The position numbers were made by a program, and so were the translations under genes. The notes beneath the pieces were generated by a model. It was given only the letters and a program-made list of their open reading frames with translations, was not told the DNA's origin and did not search any database. From assembly GCA_003290165.1 (NCBI GenBank), contig QNQO01000506.1, positions 372,001-436,000 of the forward strand: a stretch of 64,000 bases of DNA, in the 5' to 3' direction. Of the stretch, positions 1-9,496 are shown piece by piece (the first letter of the stretch is position 1; every line of letters begins with the position of its first letter). The DNA comes from Berberis thunbergii. Taxonomy: Eukaryota; Streptophyta; Magnoliopsida; Ranunculales; Berberidaceae.

Positions 1-51
1 TCTAACTTCTACTAGTTTCATGTAGAAAGATGTGCAACTAAGCAAAGTAGA

Positions 52-370
52 TATACATGTATTGGGTCTTGTAGTAGTAGTGATGAAGAAAATCAAGATC
101 CTTTGCTCAAACTACAAAATAACTCAGAGAAGTAGCAGATAAAGTTTAGTCAGATTGATTTCGTTTGAAGGAGAAGAGAATGAAAGCCAGAATCAAAGGT
201 ACTATTTGTTTGGTCCGTAGTGTGAACCTTACACTAGTTTCCTCCTATATAAAGGCATCAAATCATCCACCCAGAAAACATCCTCTAATCAGTTCTTCTT
301 TGTCTCTCTGTGGTCTATTCCATTCTCTTCACTTGCATAAGAAGAACGGAGTAGCTAATGAGAGATAAAG
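52..370 (+). promoter_or_regulatory. Proximal promoter and 5' leader of root-cap gene copy 1
   Basis: A clear TATA box, TATATAAA, lies at 246-253, about 118 bp before the start codon at 371. The region from about 52 onward aligns in blocks with the DNA upstream of the second copy (3683-4019). Shared blocks include ACATGTATTGGGTCT near 55-69, TTTGCTCAAAC near 103, GCCAGAATCAAAGGTA near 186-201, and the TATA segment with its flanks. Conservation between duplicated copies may mark regulatory sites or simply recent duplication. A short upstream ATG frame at 165-368 is not considered a gene. Confidence 0.7.
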
Positions 371-1852
371 ATGACTAAAATGAGGTCTTATCTTTTGGTG
401 GCTTTCTATATGTTGCTTATAGCAATCGAAACCTCGATTGTTATGGGTGGAGGTAATGGTAATGGGAATGGGAATGGTAACGGAGGTAGTGGAAATGGTA
501 ACGGTAATGGTAATGGCAACGAGAACGGTGATGGAAGTGGTAATGGTAACGGGAATGGGAATGGTAATGGTGTTGGCATCATCTTTGGTGGTGGTAATGG
601 TAATGGCAATGACAATGGCAATGGAAATGGTGGTGGGAGGGGTAATGGGAATGGCAATGGTAATGGCAACGGAAATGGGAATGGTGGAGGGAGCGGCAAT
701 GAGAATGGTAATGGAAATGGTAGTGGGAGTAGAAATGGGAACGGCAATGGCAATGGCAACGAAAGTGGTGGAATGAGTGGCAATGGCAATGGCAACGGTA
801 ATGGAAATGGCAATGGTCCATACATAGTCTTGCCAGCAAAGGAGGGGACAGGACAGGAACGATGCAAGTGCCAGTTGACCGGGGGCTGCTTCTACAAGAC
901 TCTTGAGTGCCCTGCTGAATGCCCAGAAAGGAAACCCAAGAACAAGAAGGCTAAGGGATGCTTTGTCGACTGCAGTAGCAAGTGTGAAACCTCTTGCAGA
1001 TGTAATTTCATCTTCCATTGTTATTTCCGTTCATTAATATGTATAGCTTTGCATCTCATACTATTCTTCCTCGCTAGAGTCTAATGATTGTGAACTGATA
1101 ATGTAATGGCAGCTAGGAGACCTACTTGTGAAGGATATGGTTCAGTTTGCTATGACCCTCGCTTCGTTGGTGGTGATGGCAGAATGTTCTACTTCCACGG
1201 ATCCAAGGGAGGTGATTTTGCTCTTTTCTCAGACGATGAACTCCAAATCAATGCCCACTTCATCGGTTCCAGACCAGAGGGAAGAACACGAGACTACACC
1301 TGGGTGCAAGCTCTCTCCATTATGTTCAACTCTCACACCCTTGTTGTTGCAGCCAAGAAAACCCCTCATTGGGACAACAATGTCAATGCTCTTGCAGTTA
1401 TGTGGGACGGTAAGGCAGTTGAAGTGCCCATGGATGGAAAGGCTGAATGGAGGACTAGTGTTGGAGAAAGCGACATGGTAGTAGAACGTACAGACAACAC
1501 TAACAGTGTCAAAGTGACCGTAACTGGACTAATTGAGGTAGATGTGAAGGTGACACCCATTGGTGCCGAAGAGAACACTGTACACAACTACCAACTACCA
1601 TCAAACGACTCATTTGCTCACTTGGAAACTGAATTCAGGTTTGTCAAACTGACAGGCTTTGCTGAAGGAGTTCTAGGACAAACATACAGACCAGACTACG
1701 TCAGCCCAGTCAAGGTTGGTGTTTCCATGCCATTGATGGGAGGAGAGGATAAGTACCGCACACCATCCCTCCTTTCGCCTCTCTGCAAATCATGCCGGTT
1801 CCAAGGCATGCAATCAGGGGCTAATATATTCCAGGTGGTTGCTCAACATTGA
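371..1852 (+). CDS. Root-cap family secreted Gly/Asn-rich protein (copy 1, intact, two exons)
   Basis: Inferred to be a secreted protein of the plant root-cap/LEA-related family (Pfam Root_cap). Exon 1 is 371-1001, the intron 1002-1112 (GT at 1002, AG at 1111-1112), exon 2 1113-1852. The join splits one codon and gives 456 residues. Residues 1-25 look like a signal peptide (MTKMRS followed by a hydrophobic stretch). Residues about 27-152 are a Gly-Asn repeat. Residues about 160-209 hold a Cys cluster including CKCQLTGGCFYKTLEC and CFVDCSSKCETSC. Exon 2 opens with TCEGYGSVCYDPRFVGGDG. The family signature HNYQLP, then DSFAHLETEF and GQTYRPDYVSPVK, lies near residues 365-410. Family members are expressed in root-cap or secretory tissues; that is family knowledge, and the molecular function is not established. 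Continuing the frame past the donor reaches a stop at 1084, so splicing is needed. A decayed paralogue follows at 4020. Confidence 0.85.
445..825 (+). repeat. In-frame GGTAAT-type minisatellite coding (Gly-Asn)n
   Basis: Hexamer-like units GGNAAY encode alternating Gly and Asn, interrupted by Gly-Ser, Asn-Glu and a GVGIIFGG segment near 571-594. Because the unit is a multiple of three, length change preserves the frame. The same tract is present but shifted or broken in copy 2 (4120-4330 and 7935-8130). The tract produces long spurious ORFs on both strands (Pro-Leu and His-rich), which are not genes. Confidence 0.85.
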
Positions 1853-1999
1853 TGACAACCTTGATTCTCTGTGACCCTCCAAATGGAGTTTCCCAAGTAT
1901 CCTGCTTGGATGTCAACATTGTTTTTCACTGAATAATTGATGTACTCAAGGATAGTCGGCAATTAGCCTTTCTTTGAGTACTTGTTTGTGTTTACGATC

Positions 2000-2005
2000 A
2001 ATAAA
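2000..2005 (+). other. Candidate polyadenylation signal of copy 1
   Basis: AATAAA lies 148 bp after the stop codon in an AT-rich 3' UTR. A second AATAAA follows near 2051. The position fits a plant near-upstream element. Which signal is used cannot be seen from sequence alone. Confidence 0.5.
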
Positions 2006-2458
2006 TTTGTTTCTCCACGTAATCCATCAATATTGTTTTTCACTTTGAGAACAATAAATTCTTCATTTTTCAGTTGTAATTCGACTTATTTGAGGCTCAC
2101 TATTTTAGTAGCTTTGAAAATATTTAATTTCATGGTTGGAATGTAGTTTATTCTATTAAACAGCAACTTCATGTGCAGATTGCATTCCTTCTTATGGTGT
2201 ATTAAACAAAGACTAGAATAACTTTCTGTAATCTACTTGAGTAGATTTGAAGTAATATAATATAAAATGGATGTAATAAGGATCGGATTCTGACTGTGCT
2301 TATCCTAAAGTATTTCCTCAAACGCCTAGTGCAGACACCCTTTAAAATCTCCATAGGTTGATGTTAAAGATAAAAAAACAGTCTTTTGAGGTAGATAAAG
2401 ATAAGGAACATGCAATGAAGCAAGGCATCAAATAACAAGTGAAGGGACAAGATCTTAC

Positions 2459-2658
2459 CTGGTTCACCAAGTAGGCTACATCTCCAGATGGACTTGAGAT
2501 TTTACTAAGCCGAGATGGTGAATATCCTTCCTTATGCCTTAAAATCCTTAATCCTTCTCCCACTCCATAATAGTCTAACAGTAGCATGCTGAAAGTATCA
2601 AAATTCAGGCTTACCGCCTTACTGATGTATGAAAGTTGTGCTCTCCCAATGGTCAAAA
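2459..2658 (-). other. Orphan exon-like segment of an unrecognised gene
   Basis: On the minus strand a 200-bp segment is bounded upstream by a strong acceptor (a pyrimidine run ending CCCTTTCAG at 2659-2661) and downstream by a strong donor (CCAG|GTAAG at 2458). One frame is open through it, encoding a peptide with LTIGRAQLSYISKAVSL and YYGVGEGLRILRHKEGYSP. I do not recognise the protein. No matching exons are seen nearby, so it may be a gene fragment moved here, or chance. The frame continues past the donor to 2342, which would be intronic under this model. Confidence 0.35.
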
Positions 2659-2736
2659 CTGAAAGGGAAAAAAAAAGGTTTGATCAACATTGGAAGGCTT
2701 ACAAATGCACCACTACTAGTTGCTCAACAGCACAAG

Positions 2737-2757
2737 TATATATATATATATATATAT
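2737..2757. repeat. (TA)n microsatellite
   Basis: About ten consecutive TA dinucleotides, followed by a T run, in AT-rich spacer DNA between the two root-cap copies. Confidence 0.9.
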
Positions 2758-3682
2758 TTTCTATTGTGTTCTTTCTTTTACACTCACTAATTGGGAAAAC
2801 TCAGAATTAGTTGGTATATTATTGAGTTTTCTATTAAAATGACATATTTATTGATATCAAAGCCAAAATATTGATTCATATCAATGGAGTTAATGGATGC
2901 AATTAGTGAGAACTACAATTTACAGTATATATTCTCGAATCTCCGACATTGTTTATTAGGGCGTAAGTCTATATATTCAGATCCAAATGTGATCAGATCC
3001 TATAAGTCATAATATACCTCCCATCCATTCTTAATTTGCATTTGTGACATTGTTGTTAGTTAATCAGTTGAAAGAATACTTCTGTTCAATCCAAATATGT
3101 CAACACCCAAAAAATAATATATTAAAAAAAAAAAAATATCACACCCCTAAACCAATGCCAAAAAAAAAGTTGGCGTGTTCTTCAATCTCCTGTGGTTCGT
3201 GTCATCTCAACATCCCACTATTAAACCTCTCACAACCTATATCAAGTGTTTTTCGCATCTCAATCAGTGGGCAACAAAAAAGCTTCATCTGGTTTTCTTT
3301 TGCTCACTTGTATCGATGAAGTCAAGGACAAAAAGACAAGAACAAGGGGTGCGACTGACTTCCAGTAGTTTGGACATTTCATTTTTTTACTCTTCAAACC
3401 TTGCTTGACAAGGCCATATAGATGTTTTACTTGTTCTGGTAGATGTCAATGCTTTTTTCCCCGTCAAGCATTGCAGATTACAATTCTGAAGAAGTATAAG
3501 TTAATTCAAGAAATTGTGGGAAAATTCAATTTCTTAGCTTTGCTTCATGAATACCAAATGAGTCTAAATATAGTCTAAACATGCTTCTCTCTGCCAACTG
3601 GAAATGAAAATTATCAAAAATCCAGAACATGCTCTCTTGTTTGTTCTATGAAGTTTGTTTCATATCGAAAATTTGATGCATA
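2758..3682. other. AT-rich spacer, no gene seen
   Basis: This spacer contains poly-A tracts near 3123-3137 and 3160 and short open frames without family resemblance. Nothing supports a gene or a bounded transposon here. Confidence 0.6.
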
Positions 3683-4019
3683 TATACATGTATTGGGTCT
3701 AGCAGTCATGATAAAGTTAACCAGCGTTCTTTGCTCAAACCATAAAATACCGCTGAATAGACCATATTATACAAAAAAAAAAGTTGTCATTTGATTTTGT
3801 TTCAAGGAGAAAAGTTTGGAAGCCAGAATCAAAGGTATTGTTTGTTGGGTATGCAGTTTACACCTTATACCACTTTCCTCCTGTATATAAAGGCAGCCAA
3901 TCTAATCTCCACAACCATCCTCACATCTGTCCTTGAATTCTTGCATAACCTCTCTTTCTCTCTGTAGTCTACTCGCTCCTCACTTGCATAAAAGGAGAGG
4001 AATTAGCTATAGTTTCAAG
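3683..4019 (+). promoter_or_regulatory. Promoter remnant of root-cap copy 2
   Basis: This is the counterpart of 52-370. TATATAAA sits at 3884-3891, 129 bp upstream of the ATG at 4020. The ACATGTATTGGGTCT, TTTGCTCAAAC and GCCAGAATCAAAGGTA blocks are retained. Between the blocks the two copies diverge by substitutions and small indels. Confidence 0.65.
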
Positions 4020-4563
4020 ATGAGTAAAATGAGGTCATATATTCTGGTGATTTTCTTTCTGATACTTGTCACACTGGATGTCTCCTTTGCTTTGGTTGAT
4101 GACAAGCTAAGTGATGGAGGAATTGCTAATGGGAACACAAATGACAATGGCAATAGTGTTGCAGTTGGTGGTTGTGGAAATGGAAATGGAATGGTGATGG
4201 TAGCAGGAATGGCAGTGGAAATGAGAATGGAAATGGTAACACCAATAGCAATAATGTTTCAGTTGGTGGTAGTGGAAATGGCAACAGTGATGGCAGTGGC
4301 AATGGAAATGGCAATGGCAATGAGAATGGTGTCATCGCCAGGGGCGGATCTATGTGTTGGATAAGGGGGCAATTGACCCCCTTATAATTTTGAAAAAGGC
4401 CATTAAGTTAATTGTATGTTTTATCTTGCCCCCTTTAAAATTTTAGATTGTCCATCTTTATATACAATCTTGGCTATTGAATCCAGGTTATTTTAAAACA
4501 AAGGGTTTTGTTTTTCATTTTTTAAACTTCACCTCTTTTTATTTTTTTTTAAAACGAGCGGGG

Positions 4564-4965
4564 TTATTTAGGATCCCCGAACCTTAGAAATGAATTACAA
4601 TCACTCATACATTCACTCGTTACATCATCCACAGGACAAAAAACTTGCTTAAAATCTACAACTAAGAACCTAATTAGTTCTAGAATCACCGTCTCCAAGT
4701 TGGGGAGTAACCCTGCAAAGTGTTCTGCTACTAAAGTAGTTGCATGATAGACCTGCCATAACTTATCTTCCTCATAAGTACCAATCAATCCTTTAATCAC
4801 TCTCATGACGTGATTTAAACCTAATGTGGGCCCCAGGATGTACGAGAAGTCGTCGTAAGGATACGAACCACAATGAATCCTGATATAAAAACCATTGAAT
4901 GCTAGCACAAATCTAGCATCCATACAAGGTTCTAAGAAGCATTTGCATTCTACTTGTATTATCAT
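4564..4965 (-). pseudogene. Possible RNase H tail of LINE ORF2
   Basis: An open frame of 133 codons ends only about 10 bp before the A-rich tail. The stretch LWQVYHATTLVAEHFAGLL weakly resembles the C-terminal part of LINE RNase H domains (V-x-H...N-x-VAD-x-LA). The position, last coding piece before the tail, supports this more than the residues do. It could be unrelated. Confidence 0.3.
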
Positions 4966-4971
4966 CAGCAG

Positions 4972-6814
4972 TTACCTGAATTTAGGATTTGTCTTCTTGC
5001 TTCGAGAGGACCTTCGAGAAACATCTGCCGTGGGAGTCTGTATTGTGGTAACCTCCCGTTCTTTTTCACTAGTGTTTTTCCCTACCTTTACTGCTTCCTC
5101 TTCAAGTGAAGTTTGAATTTCAGCGACCACTGCCTCCATGCCTATTCGTGCAATTGCTGACTGCACAGCTTTAACGTTTTGGGGTGTTAGGCAAGCCATG
5201 AGCATTGTGGGATCTTCCCCCAGTCCTCCGAAACCAGCGATCGCGCGAAGTACCTCCACTACTTGCATTGGGATTTCCTCGGAGTTAGATATGGGGGTAG
5301 ACAGACCTGGCTCCGCTGCTACTTCAGCATCTGAATCCGCAGCCTGAATCGCTGTTTCAATCCCATTGGGTGAGTAACCTGCATCCCTACAATCATTCCT
5401 ACAATCATCCAACAACCCAAACTCTGCCTGCTGATCTGTTTCAGCGCCTGCTGTCTGGATCGCAGCAGTTGGTACCTGTAAGTCAGCCCGTATTTCCTGT
5501 GTGACATCAGCACTAGACGGCTTCTTAATCGAACCAGTTCGAGGAAAGTGACGTGATTCGCGGACGGGAGAAAGAGCTCCAGCTGCGACAATTCCTGGAA
5601 CCACCTCTGCTAGACCGAAACAGAGCGCAAGCTCCCCTGTTTCGGTGCTGTTGGCTGGCTGAGACAGCCCATTCTGTGCGGTTAGAAACTGCGTTTCCTC
5701 GGCTTTGAGCATGCTCTAATTTCTGACCCGTTGTTTGAAAATCCGCTGGAGCATCCTCCTCTTCCTCAGTATTCTCCATTAGAGCCTCAAAGGTGTTTGA
5801 CAAAACCACCTTTCCTGGATCAGTTGCCCCCGGCTTGGTCTCCACGACTCCCTCCGGAATCTCCTTGCCTTTGCTATTTTTTGATCCACTCACACCCACA
5901 TCCGAATTTGAAAAATTTTCCTTTCTAAGCACTGGAACATAATGTTGCTTGGTAATAATATTTTCTGCCTTAGATTTGACTACCTTCTCAGTCTTACCAA
6001 TGTCCGAGACTCGGCCTCCGGCCTTAATGCCGAGCTTCTTGCGACAAACAGTCTCCTGATGCCCTATCAAATAACAAAAATCACAATATTTGAAACCTGG
6101 GTATTCGATCTTCTGCCAAAAACCTCTATTATTGGCTCTATCAATCCATACTCTGTTTGGTAATTTGTCTGCCAAAGTCATCTCCACGCACACGCGGGCA
6201 AAGCCCGGGCGCGATAAACATCTAGTATGGTCATCCATTCGCAAAAAATCACCAAATGAATTGACAATTGCTTTTAAAATAGGGGGATGAAAAAGATGTA
6301 AAGGTAAGTTAGGCAACTCTACCCACAATGGCACCGAGATCGGGTCCTCCTTCAGACTGAAACCATCATACCAACGGAAAGTTTTAAACCGAACGCCACG
6401 AATCAAGAAGGAATCCCGCGACAATACTTTTTTTGCTTCCTCCTCCGATTGAAGACAAACTAAGACATGTCGTTGATTGAGTAAACCAAGCGAAAAATCG
6501 CCCATAATTCCCCAGGTTCTGTGAATCGAATCTCGAATGTCTTCCAATGTAGGACGGTAGCTTGAGAATTTTAAAACGATCACATGTTTTTCCATAAACT
6601 CCTCCCCACGGACTTCATCCGTTGCCGTAATGCCAATCGTTGGATCGCCCTCTTTATGGAATCTAGTTCCTTCAACCGGAATCTCCACAACGTCGGCCAC
6701 CAGTATTTTTCCCAAAATTTGTGCGAAAGAGGGCTTAGCCGCTCCTTCCACGGTTCCCCCATTAGCAGGTTTCCCCAGCATGTGGGGAGGGATGGCGGCA
6801 GGAGGCGCCGACAT
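4972..6814 (-). pseudogene. LINE ORF1-like protein (DUF4283 plus zinc knuckle), one frameshift
   Basis: The likely start is the ATG at 6814 (MSAPPAAIPPHMLGKP); the frame is open back to 7117, but that part looks like leader. Motifs in order: SFAQILGK, a DUF4283 region (VIVLKFSSYRPTLEDIRDSI, VLVCLQSEEEAKKVL, RWYDGFSLKEDPISVPLWVE), then a CCHC-type knuckle CDFCYLIGHQETVC. This is the typical nucleic-acid-binding ORF1 architecture of plant LINEs and of some domesticated relatives. Near 5710 the frame shifts. The second frame continues to 4972, ending SRSKKTNPKFR, an ending that looks like ORF1. A splice-donor-like CAG|GTAACT at the end is noted but not relied on. Confidence 0.7.
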
Positions 6815-7301
6815 CACATTCAGATCGGTGCCAGTGTCGAAAACCCAAAACAGAAACAGCAGAGTCAAAACTGTGTAAAACCTGTCTCTGTACTGTAACG
6901 GTGCACAAACCGGTCTCTGAACCGTATCGGCGGTTGTGACGAAGAGATCACTGCAACCGAAACGCGAGCACCCGATCTGAATCTCAGCCAAGACGGGAAC
7001 AGAGAGCGAGGTGACTGCCTGGATCTGTTCTGTGAAACCCTGAAAACGTCCAGTAGCGGCCAGTATCGGCCCGAATCGGCGTGTCGCGACCAGAGATAAG
7101 CCAGCAATGGCCGGCAATGGGTGGTTGAGCCGCCTAGGGTTGTCGCAGTGGCTACCCTAGCCGCCACCAGTCGATGGCTAGGATGCAGTCTCACAGGTGA
7201 AGGACGGTTGAGATTAGATATCGGTCAAAGACCGAAATACCCTCCGAAATCGCCCTCTCCAAAATTTTCTCCTTCATTTTCTCCCTATCTAAACTTCACC
7301 T

Positions 7302-7926
7302 TCACCAATCTCAATCCCAATCCCACTCCATCTCTTTTTCGTTATTTAATCTCTATCTCTTTTTCCTTTTTCTAATTCCCATATATCCACCCACCATCTT
7401 TTTTTTCTTTTTCTTTTTGTAATCTCTCTCTATTTTAATTCCCACCATTAATTGAGTTGGAGACCGGAGGAAGGGAAATTATACATTTCAAGAATTTTTT
7501 TTAAAAATTTCTATCTATTTAATCTCTTTATTTTAGATTAAACAATTATAAAATTTAGATTTCAAAAGTTGTTTGTCTGCTTCGTCCAAGCTAGCCCAAA
7601 AGGAAAAAGTTCTCCATCCACTCTAGTCCAAAGAATAGACACTACTTAGGCTATTGCTGCTACTACTACTTGGACTTAGATTGTACTGTTATGCTTGCCT
7701 CAACGCCAAAAAGTTAGAAAGAAAGCAGAGCTATGCTTCTTGCCAACTCTCATCTTATACCACCATGCATAATTTTGTTTTCTCCAATTCAAAAAGGTGA
7801 ACTCTTCATTTGCTAACTATAGTTGAATTAATCATGCCATGTATATTTGTCTAGTTGAACAGTTGTATAGTAAAATAGTTGTGTGCTGTTTGCCCCCCTT
7901 TGTCTGCAATCCTAAATCCGCCCCTG
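7302..7926. other. hAT interior and right end, non-coding
   Basis: AT-rich sequence between the LINE and the right terminal repeat. No open frame with family resemblance is seen. It is presumably the original body of the short hAT element. Confidence 0.6.
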
Positions 7927-8616
7927 GTCATCGCTGATGGAAATGGTAGCGGGAACGGTAATGGGAATGGGAATGGCGACAGTAATGGAAATGGAAATGC
8001 TGATGGGAGTGGTGAAGGGAATAGCAATGGCAGTGGAAACGGAAATGGTGATGAGAGTGGTAACGGGAATGGAAACTGTAATGGTAATGGCAAAGGTAAT
8101 GGAAATGCCAATGGAAACGGCAATGGCATTGGTTTAACTCCATACGTAGTGTTGCCAGCAAAGGAGACAGGACAAGAACAATGTATGTGCCAGTTAACAG
8201 GCTGTTGCTTCTACAAGACTCTTGAATGCCCTGAAAGGAAACATAAGAACAAAGAGGCTAAGGGATGCTTCGTAGACTGCAGCAGCAAATGTGAAACTTC
8301 TTGAAGATGCAAGTTCATTACCTGCATTATATGTCTATGAATCTGTTTATCCTTAATTTGTTTTTTGCTAGCTATTATTCATTCAATGGTCTAATGATTA
8401 TGAATTGCATTGGCAGCTAGGAGACCTACTTGTTAAGGCTATGGTTCAGTTTGCTATGATCCTCGTTTTGTCGGTGGTGATGGTAGGATGTTCTACTTTC
8501 ATAGATCCTAGGGAGATGACTTTGCTCATTTCTCAGACGATGAACTCCAAATCAATGCCCACTTCATCAGTACCAGACCGGAGGGAAGAACACGGAACTA
8601 CACCAGGGTGCAAGCT

Positions 8617-8645
8617 CTCTCCATTATGTTCAACTTTCACACCCT
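8617..8645. repeat. 29-bp target duplication flanking Copia (left copy)
   Basis: The 29 bp directly left of the left LTR (starts CTCTCCATTATG, ends TTTCACACCCT) recur exactly directly right of the right LTR at 15414-15442. The equivalent sequence occurs once in intact root-cap copy 1 near 1313-1341, so the duplication arose at insertion or soon after. Copia elements normally duplicate 5 bp. Confidence 0.9.
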
Positions 8646-9103
8646 TGTTGTATTAAATCATACGCTTAAGACTCTAGTTGATTCAATGGAAATAAGAAGA
8701 ACAGAAACATACCGGATCGATCCATAGCGATTTCCCCGTTGATTGTGATGAGTTTGGATTGTTTGGATCTTCCGATTGATTCAAGCGTTTTCCCTTAGAT
8801 CTCTGTTGAGAGGATACAGAAAATAATTCCAAAGTTTTTGTTCTTTCTACGCATACGCTCAATCGGGGACCCATCCTATTTATAATGTCCATAAGTCACA
8901 ACCCTTCAAATTACGGGCTGTGAATTTCCAATTCTGCCCCTCATTGAATTAGAAATTACATCCTTATTTACACCATGTTATTTATTAATACCTTATAGTC
9001 CAATACCCCTATTAGATCACATATATTTAAATGGACTATACTTTAAGATAGCAATACACGTTATATTACATATGTGTGCCCACTTTATTGGATTTGTCCA
9101 ACA
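8646..9103 (-). repeat. 3' LTR of the Copia element
   Basis: Begins TGTTGTATTAAATC and ends GGATTTGTCCAACA on the plus strand. It matches 14956-15413 throughout except one base. Confidence 0.95.
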
Positions 9104-9117
9104 ATCTCCCACTTGGG
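9104..9117 (-). other. Polypurine tract of the Copia element
   Basis: On the minus strand the bases just before the 3' LTR read CCAAGTGGGAGATT. This is the common Copia plus-strand priming tract, ending at the LTR boundary. Confidence 0.8.
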
Positions 9118-9496
9118 CCACATATGTTACCGTTAATGTGTATAACCGTATGAGCTCAAAACTTGCTATCACAAGTAAAGGTATTTCGAAACAATCTCGT
9201 CCGTTGACTATATTGATATAGGATTAAAGCGATTTGCGTCACAAGTAGCGTAACGAAATCCATCAATAGTCACATATACCAATATAATCAAATGACATAG
9301 ATCAAACATGGATGTAGAGCATGGAAATTACATGTGATGTGATCCAAACATGTCTATTTCCAACCGGTCCAACTTTAATCTTTAATGAGATCAAACATAT
9401 AATAAACAGACAATTGACTGAAGACTTTATTTCTGCAGAAAATACTAAATTACACCAATGTGTCCAAAAATTCATCATAGAACAACAAAACTCCCA
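9118..9496 (-). other. Copia 3' untranslated region
   Basis: Non-coding AT-rich sequence between the gag-pol stop and the polypurine tract. Nothing else is recognised. Confidence 0.6.

Larger units (their letters stand above)
4535..7289 (-). mobile_element. Internally deleted LINE nested in the hAT element
   Basis: On the minus strand the element ends in an A-rich tail (4535-4554) and is flanked by the 12-bp direct repeat TAAACTTCACCT at 4523-4534 and 7290-7301. That fits target-primed reverse transcription. It encodes an ORF1 with DUF4283 and zinc-knuckle character and, near its 3' end, a possible remnant of an RNase H tail. The endonuclease and reverse transcriptase of ORF2 are absent, so most of ORF2 appears deleted. 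Confidence 0.75.
4339..7926. mobile_element. Non-autonomous hAT DNA transposon with 8-bp target duplication
   Basis: Terminal inverted repeats are CAGGGGCGGATCTA at the left and, on the opposite strand, CAGGGGCGGATTTA at the right. The target site GTCATCGC is perfectly duplicated at 4331-4338 and 7927-7934. Both features are diagnostic of hAT elements. No hAT transposase (BED finger or hATC domain) is visible. Without the nested LINE the element is only about 0.8 kb. It sits inside exon 1 of root-cap copy 2. Confidence 0.92.

Noticed and set aside
329..1018. Long minus-strand frames opposite the Gly-Asn repeat (Ile/Thr-rich, Pro/Leu-rich, His/Cys-rich)
   Set aside because: They are alternative readings of the same hexamer-like repeat. 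The plus-strand frame has the signal peptide and family domains.
3933..4364. 143-codon frame as a separate small gene
   Set aside because: It is the damaged first exon of root-cap copy 2, beginning at 4020, with a frameshift into Met/Val-rich nonsense.
8683..8892. 69-codon frame, identical at 14993-15202
   Set aside because: It lies inside the two Copia LTRs, hence the duplication, and has no family resemblance.
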